Shown in pieces: positions 38,465-47,522 of a DNA stretch of 64,000 nt; the stretch's first letter is position 1; each line of letters starts with the position of its first letter. The DNA lies in assembly GCF_014650595.1 (NCBI RefSeq), contig NZ_BMVG01000004.1, positions 1-64,000 on the forward strand, given 5' to 3'. The notes beneath the pieces are model-generated. The model was not told where the DNA came from, made no database searches, and saw only the letters and a program-made list of their open reading frames with translations. Position numbers and translations under genes: made by a program. The stretch is from Streptomyces alanosinicus (lineage in GTDB: Bacteria > Actinomycetota > Actinomycetes > Streptomycetales > Streptomycetaceae).

Positions 38465-39487
38465 TCAGCCGCCGGTCAGGGGCCGGGCCGGCTGGGAGGT
38501 GCCGCGCGGGAGGCGGTCGGCATGCGGCGGGCGGCGGCTGCCCACCGGGGTGACCGGGGTGCGTTCCGAACGGGTCGTGTGCGGGCCCGGGGCCAGATGC
38601 GCCCCTCGGGGGGCGCGGGCCGAGGCGACGGGCTCGCGGGCCGGGGCCGGCTGCTCGGCCGGTGTGCCGCGCGGCCGGAGCGCCACCGGTGCGACCGGGA
38701 CGGTCGGTTCGGGCACGGGCAGGCTGCGGCGGGAGCGCCAGCGGTCGCGCAGGTCGAACAGCACGGTCTCGGTCTTGGCGATCAGCGGCTCGAACCACGG
38801 CAGCGCGAGCAGGATCAGCAGACCCGCGGCCCAGCCCAGCAGGACGTCGCTCAGCCAGTGTGTACCGAGGTAGACGGTGGTGAGGCCGACGCCCAGCGCC
38901 GTGATCGCGGACAGCGCGGACAGCCAGCGGCGCGCTCTCGGGGTGGAGGCCAGATACGCCAGGATGCCCCAGGTCACGACCGCGTTGGCGGTGTGGCCGC
39001 TGGGAAATATATCGCCGCCCCGCATCATCTCGTTCGAGCCGATCACGGTTGCGTAGTGCGGACCGAGGCGCCCCATCCCGTACTTGGCGGCGCCGACCGT
39101 GATGTTCAGCAGGAGCAGGGAGGCGGCCAGGGTGAGCATCGGGCGCAGGGTGTGCTGCCGCCAGGAGCGCCAGCCGAGCCAGGCCGCGACCATCACCGCG
39201 GTGGGGCCGCGCTGGCCGAGCACCACGTAGTAGTCGAGGAAGGCGTGGATCTGCGGCCACTGCTGGTACGGCCGGAAGAACATGACCTGCCAGTCGAGCC
39301 GGACCAGCCAGGACGTGATCACCACGGCCCACACGATCGCGAGGTAGAAAGCCAGGGTCGCGGTGAAGAGAACGACCCGGTGCCGGCTCATCCTCGGCAC
39401 ATCGATGTGGGCCGGTCGTTCCGGCTCACGGTCGAGTCTGGCGAACACCCGGTCCAGACGCCGGGTGAGGTTTCGTTCGGTACGCAC
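38465..39487 (-). CDS. PAP2-family membrane phosphatase
   Basis: A protein of about 340 residues with about six transmembrane helices and the PAP2 motifs KYGMGRLGP (a variant of KX6RP), PSGHTAN, and YLGTHWLSD with the catalytic His and Asp. It is probably a lipid or isoprenoid-phosphate phosphatase facing outside. The C-terminal ~90 residues are a Pro/Arg-rich cytoplasmic tail. GTG 39487 gives VRTERNLTRRLDRVF; no good ribosome binding site is visible, and the longer frame to 39571 is less likely. Confidence 0.85.
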   Translation of the reverse strand: MRTERNLTRRLDRVFARLDREPERPAHIDVPRMSRHRVVLFTATLAFYLAIVWAVVITSWLVRLDWQVMFFRPYQQWPQIHAFLDYYVVLGQRGPTAVMVAAWLGWRSWRQHTLRPMLTLAASLLLLNITVGAAKYGMGRLGPHYATVIGSNEMMRGGDIFPSGHTANAVVTWGILAYLASTPRARRWLSALSAITALGVGLTTVYLGTHWLSDVLLGWAAGLLILLALPWFEPLIAKTETVLFDLRDRWRSRRSLPVPEPTVPVAPVALRPRGTPAEQPAPAREPVASARAPRGAHLAPGPHTTRSERTPVTPVGSRRPPHADRLPRGTSQPARPLTGG

Positions 39488-39725
39488 CCAATCGACGTTA
39501 CAGCGAGTGAGCTGTGGACCCTGTCGAAACAGCGGCTTTGTGATGACGATGTGATGTGGCAAACCTCTCAAGGGCGGGTCGAATTCCAGGGATTCCGCAA
39601 TCTTGTGAGGTGGTTCCGTTCAATTCCTTTGATCATGCCGCGCGTTGTTTATATGGCGCTTATGAATGCGTTAACCCGGTCCTGGCGCGGAATTCTCCGG
39701 AGCGTCATCGGCCGGTCGATGTTGA

Positions 39726-41045
39726 TCATGGAGGTCCGGAACCGTTCAGCCAGAACGCCCCATAGATCGCCGAGATGATCGCCAAGAAGGCCGTGACCAG
39801 CACGGATCGGGTGGTACGCAGCCGGGCGAGGGCTTCGGCGAGCGGCAGCAGCACCGGGAAGGCGGGCAGCAGCAGCCGCGGCTTGGAGCCGAAGTAACTT
39901 GACGCGCACAGGGCGAGTGCGAGGACGACACCCGTGTACACCAGCAGTGCGACCGGCTGGCGCCGGCGGATGCCGGTGACGTACAGCCACAGCAGCAGGG
40001 CCACCCCGGCGATCAGGCCGATGCCCGCGAGCGCGGACGGGAATGACGTGAACTTGTCGGCCACGAAGCGTGCGAACGCGTAGCCGCCGTCGAACCCGTT
40101 GCGCCATCCGGCCTGGACGTCCAGGTACCCGAGGAGCCCCTTGCCGGTCCGGTGTCCGACCCAGAGCACATAACCGGCGGTCCCGAGCGGCGCGATGACC
40201 ATGCCGAGCGCGCGGCGCCAGGCGGGGGCGGGCGGGGCGTCGGGTGTGCCGGGAGTGGGAGAGGGGGCAGGGGCGGGGGCTGAGGCGTGCGGGGCGTCGG
40301 ATGCGCCGGGAGCGGGAGCCGCGCCCTTCGTGCCGTCCGGCGCGCCGAGCGTATGCGCCGGGGCGTGTGTGTCGTTGCGCGCGCTGGGCGTACACGTCGT
40401 GCTTCGGTCTCGCACGAACGAGATCACGCCCGCGACCCAGATCGCCGCGACCACCGCCGCTCCCACCGGCCGGGTCAGCCCCGCCAGTGCGGCCAGCGTG
40501 CCGGCGCAGAGCCATCGGCCGGTCAGCAGCGCGTACAGCGACCAGGCGGCCAGCGCCGTGAACAGTGACTCGCTGTATGCCATCGACTGCACGACGCCGA
40601 CCGGCAGCACGGCCCACACCACAGCGGCGCACACCCCCACCCGGGGGCCGTACACCCGGTCGGCGACCGCGAAGATCCCGCAGGCCGCGGCGAGCGAGGC
40701 GAGCAGGCTGACGACGAAGCCGGCGTCCGCGTACGACAGCGGCGCGACCGTGTGCAGCAGCCGCTCCAGCCAGGGCAGCAGCGGGAAGAACGCCAGGTTG
40801 GAGTGGACATCGCCGTTCGGCAGCCGGACCTCGTAGCCGTACCCCAGCTCGGCGACCCGGGTGTACCACAGCGCGTCCCAGCGGGCGGTGAGCAGGGTGT
40901 ACGCGCTCTTGCCGCGCGCGGCGCCCCACACCGCCAGCACGACCAGCCCCAGGGCGCGGACCGCCGCATAGCCCAGGAGGGCCGGGGCCGCCCGGCGCAG
41001 AAGCGGGGCGCGGGGTGGGGCCGCGCGCGTTTCAAGATCGGTCAC
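39726..41045 (-). CDS. Polytopic membrane glycosyltransferase-like protein
   Basis: A protein of about 439 residues with roughly nine or ten hydrophobic segments. Early motifs RWDALWYTRVAELGYGYE and NLAFFPLLPWLERLL are typical of GT-C mannosyltransferase-like proteins (PIG-V or similar), in which a polyprenyl-phosphate sugar is the donor. A Pro/Ala/Thr-rich loop of ~70 residues (near residues 230-295) interrupts the membrane part. GTG 41045 is chosen (VTDLETRAAPP); a start at 41126 is in frame. The exact reaction is uncertain. Confidence 0.78.
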   Translation of the reverse strand: MTDLETRAAPPRAPLLRRAAPALLGYAAVRALGLVVLAVWGAARGKSAYTLLTARWDALWYTRVAELGYGYEVRLPNGDVHSNLAFFPLLPWLERLLHTVAPLSYADAGFVVSLLASLAAACGIFAVADRVYGPRVGVCAAVVWAVLPVGVVQSMAYSESLFTALAAWSLYALLTGRWLCAGTLAALAGLTRPVGAAVVAAIWVAGVISFVRDRSTTCTPSARNDTHAPAHTLGAPDGTKGAAPAPGASDAPHASAPAPAPSPTPGTPDAPPAPAWRRALGMVIAPLGTAGYVLWVGHRTGKGLLGYLDVQAGWRNGFDGGYAFARFVADKFTSFPSALAGIGLIAGVALLLWLYVTGIRRRQPVALLVYTGVVLALALCASSYFGSKPRLLLPAFPVLLPLAEALARLRTTRSVLVTAFLAIISAIYGAFWLNGSGPP

Positions 41046-41304
41046 GGACTCGATTATCGACCGGCGGTGGAACCGGACCCGCCCCCGGGGCATGGTCAAG
41101 GGGGAACGGTATGGCGTACGCCACAAGGGTTCCGTCTCGCGTGTGAGAGGTCCGCCACGTGACCCCGTGGCGGACTCGCGTACGCTGACGAGTCACCCGC
41201 GTGGGTTCGCGCGGGCCGGAGATCCCGCTCCTCTCCGGCCGTACGACAGGGAGTCCCCACCCTGTCGGTCCGCCCCATGCGAGGCACATCTGGGAGGTAC
41301 GCAC

Positions 41305-42912
41305 ATGTCCGGGACGACCACGGCTGCCGTTCGGCCCCGCCGTCGGGCGCCCGGAGCCGGTACGAGCCGCTGGGTCGTCCTCGTCGTCCTCTGTGTCAGC
41401 CTGCTGCTCGTCGCCGTCGACGCGACCGTGCTGCATGTGGCGGTCCCCGCCGTCACCGAGGACCTCAGGCCCGGCGCCATGGAACTGCTCTGGATCGTCG
41501 ATGTCTATCCGCTGGTCTGCGCCTCGCTGCTGATCCTCTTCGGCACCCTCGGTGACCGGATCGGCCGCCGGCGCGTCCTGCTGCTCGGCTACGGCCTGTT
41601 CGGGGTCGCCTCCGCCATGGCCGCCTTCGCGCCGACCGCCGAGACGCTGATCCTCGCCCGCGCCCTGCTCGGCGTGGGCGGCGCCATGATCATGCCGGCG
41701 ACCCTGTCCATCCTGCGTCAGGTCTTCCCCGACCGGCGCGAGCGCGCGCTCGCCATCGGCGTCTGGAGCGCGGTGGCCGCCGTCGGCGCGGCCGTCGGCC
41801 CGCTGCTCGGCGGCTTTCTGCTGGAGCACTTCTGGTGGGGCGCGGTCTTCCTCGTCAACATCCCGCTGATGCTGGTCAGTCTGCCGGTCGGCCGGATCCT
41901 GCTGCCCGAGTCCCGCGGCGAGCGGGGCGGCCCCTGGGATGTCGTCGGCGCCCTGATGGCGGCCGGCGGTCTCTTCGGTGTCGTCCTCGGTGTGAAGCAG
42001 CTGGGCGGCGGAGCGGCCCCGGCGAGCCCCTTCACCGTGCTGCCGTTGCTCGTCGGCGCGACCCTCCTCCTCTTCTTCGTCCAGCGCCAGCGGCGGCAGC
42101 CGTATCCGCTGGTGGATCTGCGGATGTTCCGCCGGCCCGCGTTCAGCACCTCGGTGGGCTGCATCGTGCTGGCGATGCTCGCGCTCGTCGGCCTTGAGCT
42201 GATCGCCGCCCAGTATCTGCAACTGGTGCTCGGACTCTCCCCGCTGCAGACCGGCCTGAGGCTGCTGCCGCTGACCGCCGCGGCGATGGCGGCGGGCCTC
42301 GCGGGCGCGCGGCTGCTGCGCCGCTTCGGACCGCGCCGGATGGTGTGCGCCGGGTTCTGTCTGACCGCCGCCGCGGTCGTGATGCTCACCGCGATGGGCG
42401 CCGGCGACAACGCGCCGCTGCTGCTGTCGGGTTTCGTGCTGCTCGGCTTCGGTCTGGAGACCACGCTCTTCGGGGCGTACGAGTCGATGCTCAGCGAGGC
42501 CCCGGCCGAACAGGCCGGCGGCGCGGCGGCGATCGGCGAGACGTCGTACCAGCTCGGCGCCGGTATCGGCATAGCGCTGCTCGGCAGCGTGATGAACGCG
42601 GCCTACGCTCCGCAGCTGCGCTCGGTGCCGGGCGTCCCGCGCTCGGCGTCGGACGCGGCGGGACACTCGCTCGGCGAGGCCTATGACGTCGCCGGCCGCC
42701 TCGGCGGGGCCGCCGGGGCGGCGCTGCGCCGGGCCGCGCGGGACTCCTTCGTGCACGGGCTGCATCTGACGCTGCTGGTGAGCGCGGGGCTGTTGCTGCT
42801 GGGCGCGGTGATGGCGCTGCGCCTGCCGCGGGTGATGCAGTGCCCGGAGCCCGTGGCGACGGTGGAGCTGCCCGCACCGCGGGAAGTGGCGGAGCCCCGC
42901 GTCACGGCCTGA
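41305..42912 (+). CDS. MFS transporter, DHA2/EmrB-QacA type
   Basis: A 535-residue drug/H+ antiporter-type exporter with 14 predicted transmembrane helices. It has the DHA2 N-terminal block LLVAVDATVLHVAVPAV, motif A as FGTLGDRIGRRRVLLLG and motif C as GVWSAVAAVGAAVGPLLGGFLLEHFWWGAVFLVNIP. ATG 41305 has GGGAGGT at 41292-41298. The substrate is unknown; it is not next to a visible TetR gene, though a TetR-like operator follows the gene. Confidence 0.92.
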   Translation: MSGTTTAAVRPRRRAPGAGTSRWVVLVVLCVSLLLVAVDATVLHVAVPAVTEDLRPGAMELLWIVDVYPLVCASLLILFGTLGDRIGRRRVLLLGYGLFGVASAMAAFAPTAETLILARALLGVGGAMIMPATLSILRQVFPDRRERALAIGVWSAVAAVGAAVGPLLGGFLLEHFWWGAVFLVNIPLMLVSLPVGRILLPESRGERGGPWDVVGALMAAGGLFGVVLGVKQLGGGAAPASPFTVLPLLVGATLLLFFVQRQRRQPYPLVDLRMFRRPAFSTSVGCIVLAMLALVGLELIAAQYLQLVLGLSPLQTGLRLLPLTAAAMAAGLAGARLLRRFGPRRMVCAGFCLTAAAVVMLTAMGAGDNAPLLLSGFVLLGFGLETTLFGAYESMLSEAPAEQAGGAAAIGETSYQLGAGIGIALLGSVMNAAYAPQLRSVPGVPRSASDAAGHSLGEAYDVAGRLGGAAGAALRRAARDSFVHGLHLTLLVSAGLLLLGAVMALRLPRVMQCPEPVATVELPAPREVAEPRVTA

Positions 42913-42961
42913 CGTACTGGACGTGCGGGACAGCGCACCGTAACGTCGGCGGCAAAATAAG

Positions 42962-42976
42962 ACTAGCGGTGCTAGT
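42962..42976. promoter_or_regulatory. TetR-type operator candidate
   Basis: ACTAGC-GGT-GCTAGT, a perfect 6-bp inverted repeat with a 3-bp spacer, embedded in an AT-rich context (AATAAGACTAGC...GCTAGTTTT). It lies 33 bp before the acyl-CoA dehydrogenase start, where a repressor would block transcription. Confidence 0.65.
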
Positions 42977-43008
42977 TTTCGCCGAGTTGCCGTGCCGGAG
43001 GGTGTCCG

Positions 43009-44202
43009 ATGTCCGCGTCCTCGAAGTTGCCCCCCTTCGATCCCGCCGACCCGCTCGGGATCGACGACCTGCTGGAACCGGAGGACCTGGCCGTCCGGGA
43101 CACCGTCCGCGGCTGGGCCGCCGACCGGGTGCTGCCGTATGTCGCCGACTGGTACGAGAAGGGGGAGCTGCCCGGCATCCGGGAGCTCGCCCGGGAACTC
43201 GGCTCCCTCGGTGCCCTCGGCATGTCCCTGACCGGTTACGGCTGCGCGGGCGCCTCCGCCGTCCAGTACGGCCTGGCCTGTCTGGAGCTGGAGGCGGCGG
43301 ACTCGGGCATCCGGTCGCTGGTCTCCGTGCAGGGCTCCCTCGCCATGTACGCGATCCACCGGTTCGGCAGCGAGGAGCAGAAGCAGCAGTGGCTGCCGCG
43401 GATGGCGGCCGGCGAGGTGATCGGCTGCTTCGGGCTGACCGAGCCCGACCACGGCTCCGACCCCGCCTCGATGCGCACCCGTGCCAAGCGCGACGGCGGG
43501 GGAGACTGGCTGCTCAGCGGCCGCAAGATGTGGATCACCAACGGGTCGGTGGCCGGGGTGGCCGTGGTCTGGGCGCAGACCGAGGACGGCATCCGCGGCT
43601 TCGTGGTCCCCACCGACAGCCCCGGTTTCTCGGCGCCCGAGATCAAGCACAAGTGGTCCCTGCGCGCCTCCGTCACCAGCGAACTGGTGATGGATGACGT
43701 ACGACTGCCCGCGAGCGCCGTACTCCCGGAGGTCACCGGCCTGCGCGGACCGCTCGGCTGTCTGTCGCACGCCCGGTACGGCATCGTCTGGGGCGCGATG
43801 GGCGCGGCGCGCAGCAGTTTCGAGGCGGCCCTGGAGTACGCGAGGACGCGGGAGCAGTTCGGGCGGCCCATCGGCGGCTTCCAGCTCACCCAGGCCAAGC
43901 TCGCCGACATGGCGGTCGAACTGCACAAGGGCATCCTGCTCGCCCACCATATGGGGCGGCGGATGGACGCCGGCCGGCTGCGCCCCGAGCAGATCAGCTT
44001 CGGCAAGCTCAACAACGTTCGCGAGGCCATCGAGATCTGCCGTACGGCGCGCACGATCCTCGGCGCCAACGGCATCTCCCTCGAATACCCCGTGATGCGG
44101 CACGCGACCAACCTGGAGTCGGTGCTCACCTACGAGGGCACCGTCGAGATGCACCAGCTCGTGCTGGGCAAGGCGCTCACCGGATTCGACGCCTTCCGGT
44201 GA
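43009..44202 (+). CDS. Acyl-CoA dehydrogenase, glutaryl-CoA dehydrogenase-like
   Basis: A 397-residue flavoenzyme of acyl-CoA oxidation. Visible are GCFGLTEPDHGSDPASMRTRAK and WLLSGRKMWITNG from the FAD/substrate region, the catalytic Glu in YEGTVEMHQLVLGKALTG, and FGRPIGGFQLTQAKLADM. The combination, with an Arg in the substrate pocket region (MRTRAK), resembles glutaryl-CoA dehydrogenase; substrate specificity is not proven. ATG 43009 has GGAGGGT upstream. The candidate TetR operator at 42962 suggests induction by an acyl-CoA or fatty acid. Confidence 0.92.
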   Translation: MSASSKLPPFDPADPLGIDDLLEPEDLAVRDTVRGWAADRVLPYVADWYEKGELPGIRELARELGSLGALGMSLTGYGCAGASAVQYGLACLELEAADSGIRSLVSVQGSLAMYAIHRFGSEEQKQQWLPRMAAGEVIGCFGLTEPDHGSDPASMRTRAKRDGGGDWLLSGRKMWITNGSVAGVAVVWAQTEDGIRGFVVPTDSPGFSAPEIKHKWSLRASVTSELVMDDVRLPASAVLPEVTGLRGPLGCLSHARYGIVWGAMGAARSSFEAALEYARTREQFGRPIGGFQLTQAKLADMAVELHKGILLAHHMGRRMDAGRLRPEQISFGKLNNVREAIEICRTARTILGANGISLEYPVMRHATNLESVLTYEGTVEMHQLVLGKALTGFDAFR

Positions 44203-44211
44203 GCCCGCGGG

Positions 44212-44240
44212 GAGGCAGGGCCGGCGAGCGGCCCTGCCTC
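44212..44240. terminator. Bidirectional terminator hairpin
   Basis: GAGGCAGGGCCG (44212-44223) pairs perfectly with CGGCCCTGCCTC (44229-44240). The right arm reaches into the stop codon of the facing sepF-like gene. Confidence 0.8.
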
Positions 44241-44676
44241 AGCTCTGGTTGAAGAACCCGTCGTCGCGGTGGGCGGTCGCCTCGCCGCTGATGATCTCCG
44301 TGTCGGCGGGCGTCAGCAGGAACACCCGGTTGGACACGCGGTCGATCGAGCCGCGCAGACCGAAGATCAGGCCCGCCGCGAAGTCCACCACGCGCTTGGC
44401 GTCGGAGGGCTCCATCGCCGTGAGGTTCATGATGACCGGGACACCGTCCCGGAACAGCTCGCCGATGGCGCGGGCGTCCCGGAAGCTGTCGGGAGTGACC
44501 GTGCCGATGCGGCGCCCCTTCTCCTCGGCGGTATCCGTGGCCACCTTCACCCGGGGGTCCGTGACCCAGGCGCCCCCGGATTCGGAGCCCTCGGAGTACT
44601 CGTCGTCGTAGTAGCGCTCGTCATCGTTGTCGTCGACGAGGCCGAGCCACGCACTCGCCTTGCGTACCGATCCCAT
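44239..44676 (-). CDS. sflA: SepF-like cell division protein
   Basis: A 145-residue SepF-family protein. The N-terminus [16 protein letters not shown] is a putative membrane-targeting amphipathic helix. An acidic linker follows, then the SepF core [68 protein letters not shown]. SepF tethers FtsZ to the membrane. The main Streptomyces sepF sits in the dcw cluster; this solitary copy corresponds, as I recall, to SflA. The symbol is moderately certain. GAGGAGG lies 7 bases before ATG 44676. Confidence 0.88.
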   Translation of the reverse strand: MGSVRKASAWLGLVDDNDDERYYDDEYSEGSESGGAWVTDPRVKVATDTAEEKGRRIGTVTPDSFRDARAIGELFRDGVPVIMNLTAMEPSDAKRVVDFAAGLIFGLRGSIDRVSNRVFLLTPADTEIISGEATAHRDDGFFNQS

Positions 44677-44943
44677 GGACGCCTCCTCTCACACCGGTCC
44701 TTCTTGCGTTCCGCATCCCTATGGTCATCCATGATGCGGACGGCGCGCCAAGCGGATAGACGCCGCACGGGGGGTTTGTGACGGTACTGGTGCACAGCCG
44801 ATCCGTCGAGAGTCCTTGTGCCCCAAGGGTCGGGACTCGTACGGCTGCTGACTGAGAGTGAAATATGATTGTCGGCGGCGGATGGGTGATGCTCAGCGCG
44901 TACGGGTGAACGCCAACGTCGTACCACACCACGGGGGATCGTC

Positions 44944-46134
44944 GTGTTCGGAATCGTCAGACCGTGCTCTCATCGGCTCGGTGAAAGTCTCAAGACCGCG
45001 TGGCTGGCGCATTTGTGCGGACTCTGTCTCGCACTGCGCCGCGATCACGGCCAGTTCGCGCGGATCGTGACGAACTATGACGGGCTTCTCATCTCGGTCC
45101 TGACGGAGGCTCAGCTCGGACCGAGTGCCGACGGCCGCCGTACGGCCGGGCCGTGCGCACTGCGCGGCATGCGCACCGCGTCCGTCGCACAGGGCGAGGG
45201 CGCGCGGCTGGCCGCCGCCGTCTCCCTGGTGCTCGCCGCGGCGAAGGTCCGCGACCATGTCGCCGACAGGGACGGGCTGCTGGCCCGCAGACCCGTCGCC
45301 GCCGCCGCGCGCCGGGTCGCCGCGGGCTGGGGCCGGGCCGGCGCCCACAGCGGTGCCGCCGTCGGCTTCGACACCGGTGTCCTCGTCGACGCCGTCGACC
45401 GGCAGCTGGGCCTGGAGACCCTCGCCGGCCCGGGCACCCCGGTCCTCTCCGTCACCGAGCCGACCGAGACCGCGACCGCCGCCGCCTTCGCCCACACCGC
45501 GGTGCTGGCCGGACGGCCGGGCAACGCGGCCGCGCTCGCGGAGGCCGGGCGGCTCTTCGGACGGCTCGCGCATCTGCTGGACGCGGTGGAGGACCAGCAC
45601 ACCGACGCGGCGTCGGGTGCCTGGAACCCGCTGACGGCCACGGGCACTTCCCGGGCCGAGGCCCGCCGGCTCGCCGACGACGCCGTGCACGGCATCCGGC
45701 TCGCCCTGCGGGACGCCGAGTTCGCCGACGGCAAGCTCGTCCATCTGCTGCTCGTGCACGAGCTGGAGCGGTCCGTGGACCGGGCGTTCGGCACCTCCTC
45801 GTGCGGGCACGCGCCCGAGGCCTCGTTCGGACCGCCGCCCGGCCACCACGCCCCCGGCGCCCCGAACCACCCCTACGGCGATCCCTTCGGCGGACCGCCG
45901 CCGCCACCGGACAAGCGGGGCTTCTGGGCCGGCTGCGCGGCCGCCCTCGGCCTGTGCTGCACCTGCAAGGCGTGCTGCGCCGACGAGTTCGAGGGTCCCT
46001 GGTCGCGGAAGAGGCGCGAGGGCGCCTGCGCCGGCTGCGACTGTGACTGCGACACGTCGTGCTGCGAGGCCTGCCAGTGCTGTCAGTGCTGCGAATGCTG
46101 TGAGTGCTGCTCGGGCTGTGACTGCGGGCTGTGA
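44944..46134 (+). CDS. DUF5685-like protein with cysteine-rich tail
   Basis: A 396-residue protein. The N-terminal two thirds are helical and begin FGIVRPCSHRLGESLKTAWLAHLCGLCLALRRDHG, including a CGLC pair, as in DUF5685 proteins. A Pro/Gly linker (~285-325) leads to a tail of about 59 residues with 22 cysteines (CCTCKACC, then CEACQCCQCCECCECC). The tail may bind metal or be modified. GTG 44944 has GGGGGA upstream. The gene is preceded by a comparatively AT-rich segment (GAAATATGATTG near 44858). The function is unknown. Confidence 0.85.
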   Translation: MFGIVRPCSHRLGESLKTAWLAHLCGLCLALRRDHGQFARIVTNYDGLLISVLTEAQLGPSADGRRTAGPCALRGMRTASVAQGEGARLAAAVSLVLAAAKVRDHVADRDGLLARRPVAAAARRVAAGWGRAGAHSGAAVGFDTGVLVDAVDRQLGLETLAGPGTPVLSVTEPTETATAAAFAHTAVLAGRPGNAAALAEAGRLFGRLAHLLDAVEDQHTDAASGAWNPLTATGTSRAEARRLADDAVHGIRLALRDAEFADGKLVHLLLVHELERSVDRAFGTSSCGHAPEASFGPPPGHHAPGAPNHPYGDPFGGPPPPPDKRGFWAGCAAALGLCCTCKACCADEFEGPWSRKRREGACAGCDCDCDTSCCEACQCCQCCECCECCSGCDCGL

Positions 46135-46168
46135 CCGCGGGCGTGACCGAGGCTGTGACCCGCGCGCT

Positions 46169-47098
46169 TCAGTTCTTCAGCTCGGGCGGTGAGATCCGCG
46201 ACCGGTCGATCGCCGAACCCGTCGTCCCCCACTTCTTCAGGATCCTGGCGTAGGTGCCGTCGGACAGCAGCCTGTTCACGGCCGCCTGGAAGGCGGGGGC
46301 CAGCGCGGTGCCCTTCTTGAAGGCGAAGCCCACGTCCAGACGGTGGTATTCGTCGAGGAACCTCAGACCGGGCTGGTGGGCCACGGCGTAGCGCAGGCCG
46401 TTGATCGTGGACATCACGATGTCGCTGCGGCCCTGCTGGACGGAGGACCAGATCGCGCTCGGCTCCGCGTACGTCTGCACCTGGTACGGCTTCTTGCCCG
46501 CGTCGGTGCAGACGTGCTTGTTCTCCTCCAGGGTGGCCTCGAAGGTCGTGCCGGCGCCGGTGGCGACGTTCAGGCCGCACAACTGCCCAAGGTCGGTGAT
46601 CTTGGAGAGCCTGCTGTCCTTGCGGGTGGCGAAGCCCTGGCCGTCGTTGATGTAGGTGACGAAGTCGATGGCTTTGCGGCGCTCGTCGGTGACACCGAAG
46701 TTGCTCGCGCCGAAGTCGTACTTGCCGCTGTCCAGCGCGGGCAGGATCGCCTCGAAACTCGCCTGCTCCACCCTGAGTCTGATACCGAGCACCTTGGCGA
46801 CCGCCTGGGCGAAGTCGACGTCCTGGCCGGTCAGTGTCCTGCCGTCGGAGAGATAGGTGGTGCCGGGCGGCGTGCCGCCGACACTGATCGCGACCGTGAG
46901 ACGGGTCGTGCCGGCGGGCAGCAGCTTCGCCGCCGCCCCGTCCTTCTTCTCGGCCGACACGACGTCCGTGGCGGGTACGCCGCCGGAGCCGGCCGCACCC
47001 CCTGAGGCGCCCGTCGCGCCGGAACCCGAGCCGCAGGCGGTGAGGAACAGCGTGGCCGACGTGATCACGGCATAGGGCAGCAAAAGGCGTGGACGCAT
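46169..47098 (-). CDS. ABC transporter substrate-binding lipoprotein, polar amino acid type
   Basis: A 309-residue solute-binding protein of the family 3 (amino-acid) class. It has a signal peptide with lipobox LTAC (Cys near residue 22), a Gly/Ser linker, and then a binding domain with LTVAISVGGTPPGTTYLSDGRTLTGQDVDFAQAVAKVLG and YDFGASNFGVTDERRKAIDFVTY. AGGAG lies upstream of ATG 47098. It is divergent from the permease operon, which it must serve. The upstream leader peptide ending Cys-Ser-Cys points to cystine, cysteine or another sulfur compound as ligand; that is inference. Confidence 0.92.
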   Translation of the reverse strand: MRPRLLLPYAVITSATLFLTACGSGSGATGASGGAAGSGGVPATDVVSAEKKDGAAAKLLPAGTTRLTVAISVGGTPPGTTYLSDGRTLTGQDVDFAQAVAKVLGIRLRVEQASFEAILPALDSGKYDFGASNFGVTDERRKAIDFVTYINDGQGFATRKDSRLSKITDLGQLCGLNVATGAGTTFEATLEENKHVCTDAGKKPYQVQTYAEPSAIWSSVQQGRSDIVMSTINGLRYAVAHQPGLRFLDEYHRLDVGFAFKKGTALAPAFQAAVNRLLSDGTYARILKKWGTTGSAIDRSRISPPELKN

Positions 47099-47239
47099 GG
47101 GTGAGCGGTCTCCTGTGAGCAGGGGTGTGCGACAGCGCGAGGGGAGGGGTGCGCGTGTGAAGGCGTGGCGAAAGCCGTGGTGCCAGAAGGGAGAACGCGA
47201 TCACGCCGGCCGACGGGCGGGCGCGCGCAGGGGGTCAGC

Positions 47240-47311
47240 TCAACAGGAACAGGACCACACGCGACCGAAGTCGATGTGGGAGCGGGTGACCAGCCACTGC
47301 TGTGGATGCAT
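47240..47311 (-). CDS. Putative cysteine-responsive leader peptide
   Basis: A 23-codon reading frame starting at ATG 47311 and ending at the TGA at 47240-47242. The C-terminal part reads TRSHIDFGRVWSCSC, with cysteines as the last residue and third last before the stop. This matches the remembered Streptomyces family of putative leader peptides (T-R-x-H-I-D-x-x-R-V-x-x..C) found before sulfur assimilation and transport genes. It lies 141 bp before the binding-protein gene on the same strand. Ribosome stalling on the Cys codons when cysteine is scarce would raise downstream expression, as shown for mycobacterial Cys-tract leaders. Confidence 0.75.
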   Translation of the reverse strand: MHPQQWLVTRSHIDFGRVWSCSC

Positions 47312-47522
47312 GGGCCAAGTGGAACAGGCATCCGGTTCCTCGTCAACTGACGTGAGACGTACGGCTCACAGTCCGGACAGCCTTGACAGGTGCCCGAAAC
47401 GCCCGCGTACTCTCGACGGACGGCCCTGCTGAGGGGCTCGGCCGTGCAGCCGCGCCGCGAGGCGCGCCCGTGTGAAGGCACCACCCCGTTCTGACGACTT
47501 CAACGCGTCACGGAGCCTTCAC
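47312..47522. promoter_or_regulatory. Divergent promoter region of the putative sulfur-uptake locus
   Basis: On the plus strand, TTGACA (47383-47388) and TACTCT (47408-47413), spaced 19 bp, are a possible promoter for the permease operon. On the minus strand, TTGACG (complement of 47341-47346) is a possible -35 for the leader/binding-protein transcript. GGAG at 47512-47515 is the permease ribosome binding site. Confidence 0.45.

Noticed and set aside
41046..44154. 1040-residue minus-strand frame over the MFS and acyl-CoA dehydrogenase genes
   Set aside because: Low-complexity Gln/Arg/His-rich translation with no domain, antisense to two well supported genes.
47472..47522. A second leader peptide upstream of the permease on the plus strand
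   Set aside because: The short frames there lack the H-I-D-x-x-R signature and cysteines before a stop; they are either in-frame extensions of the permease or noise.
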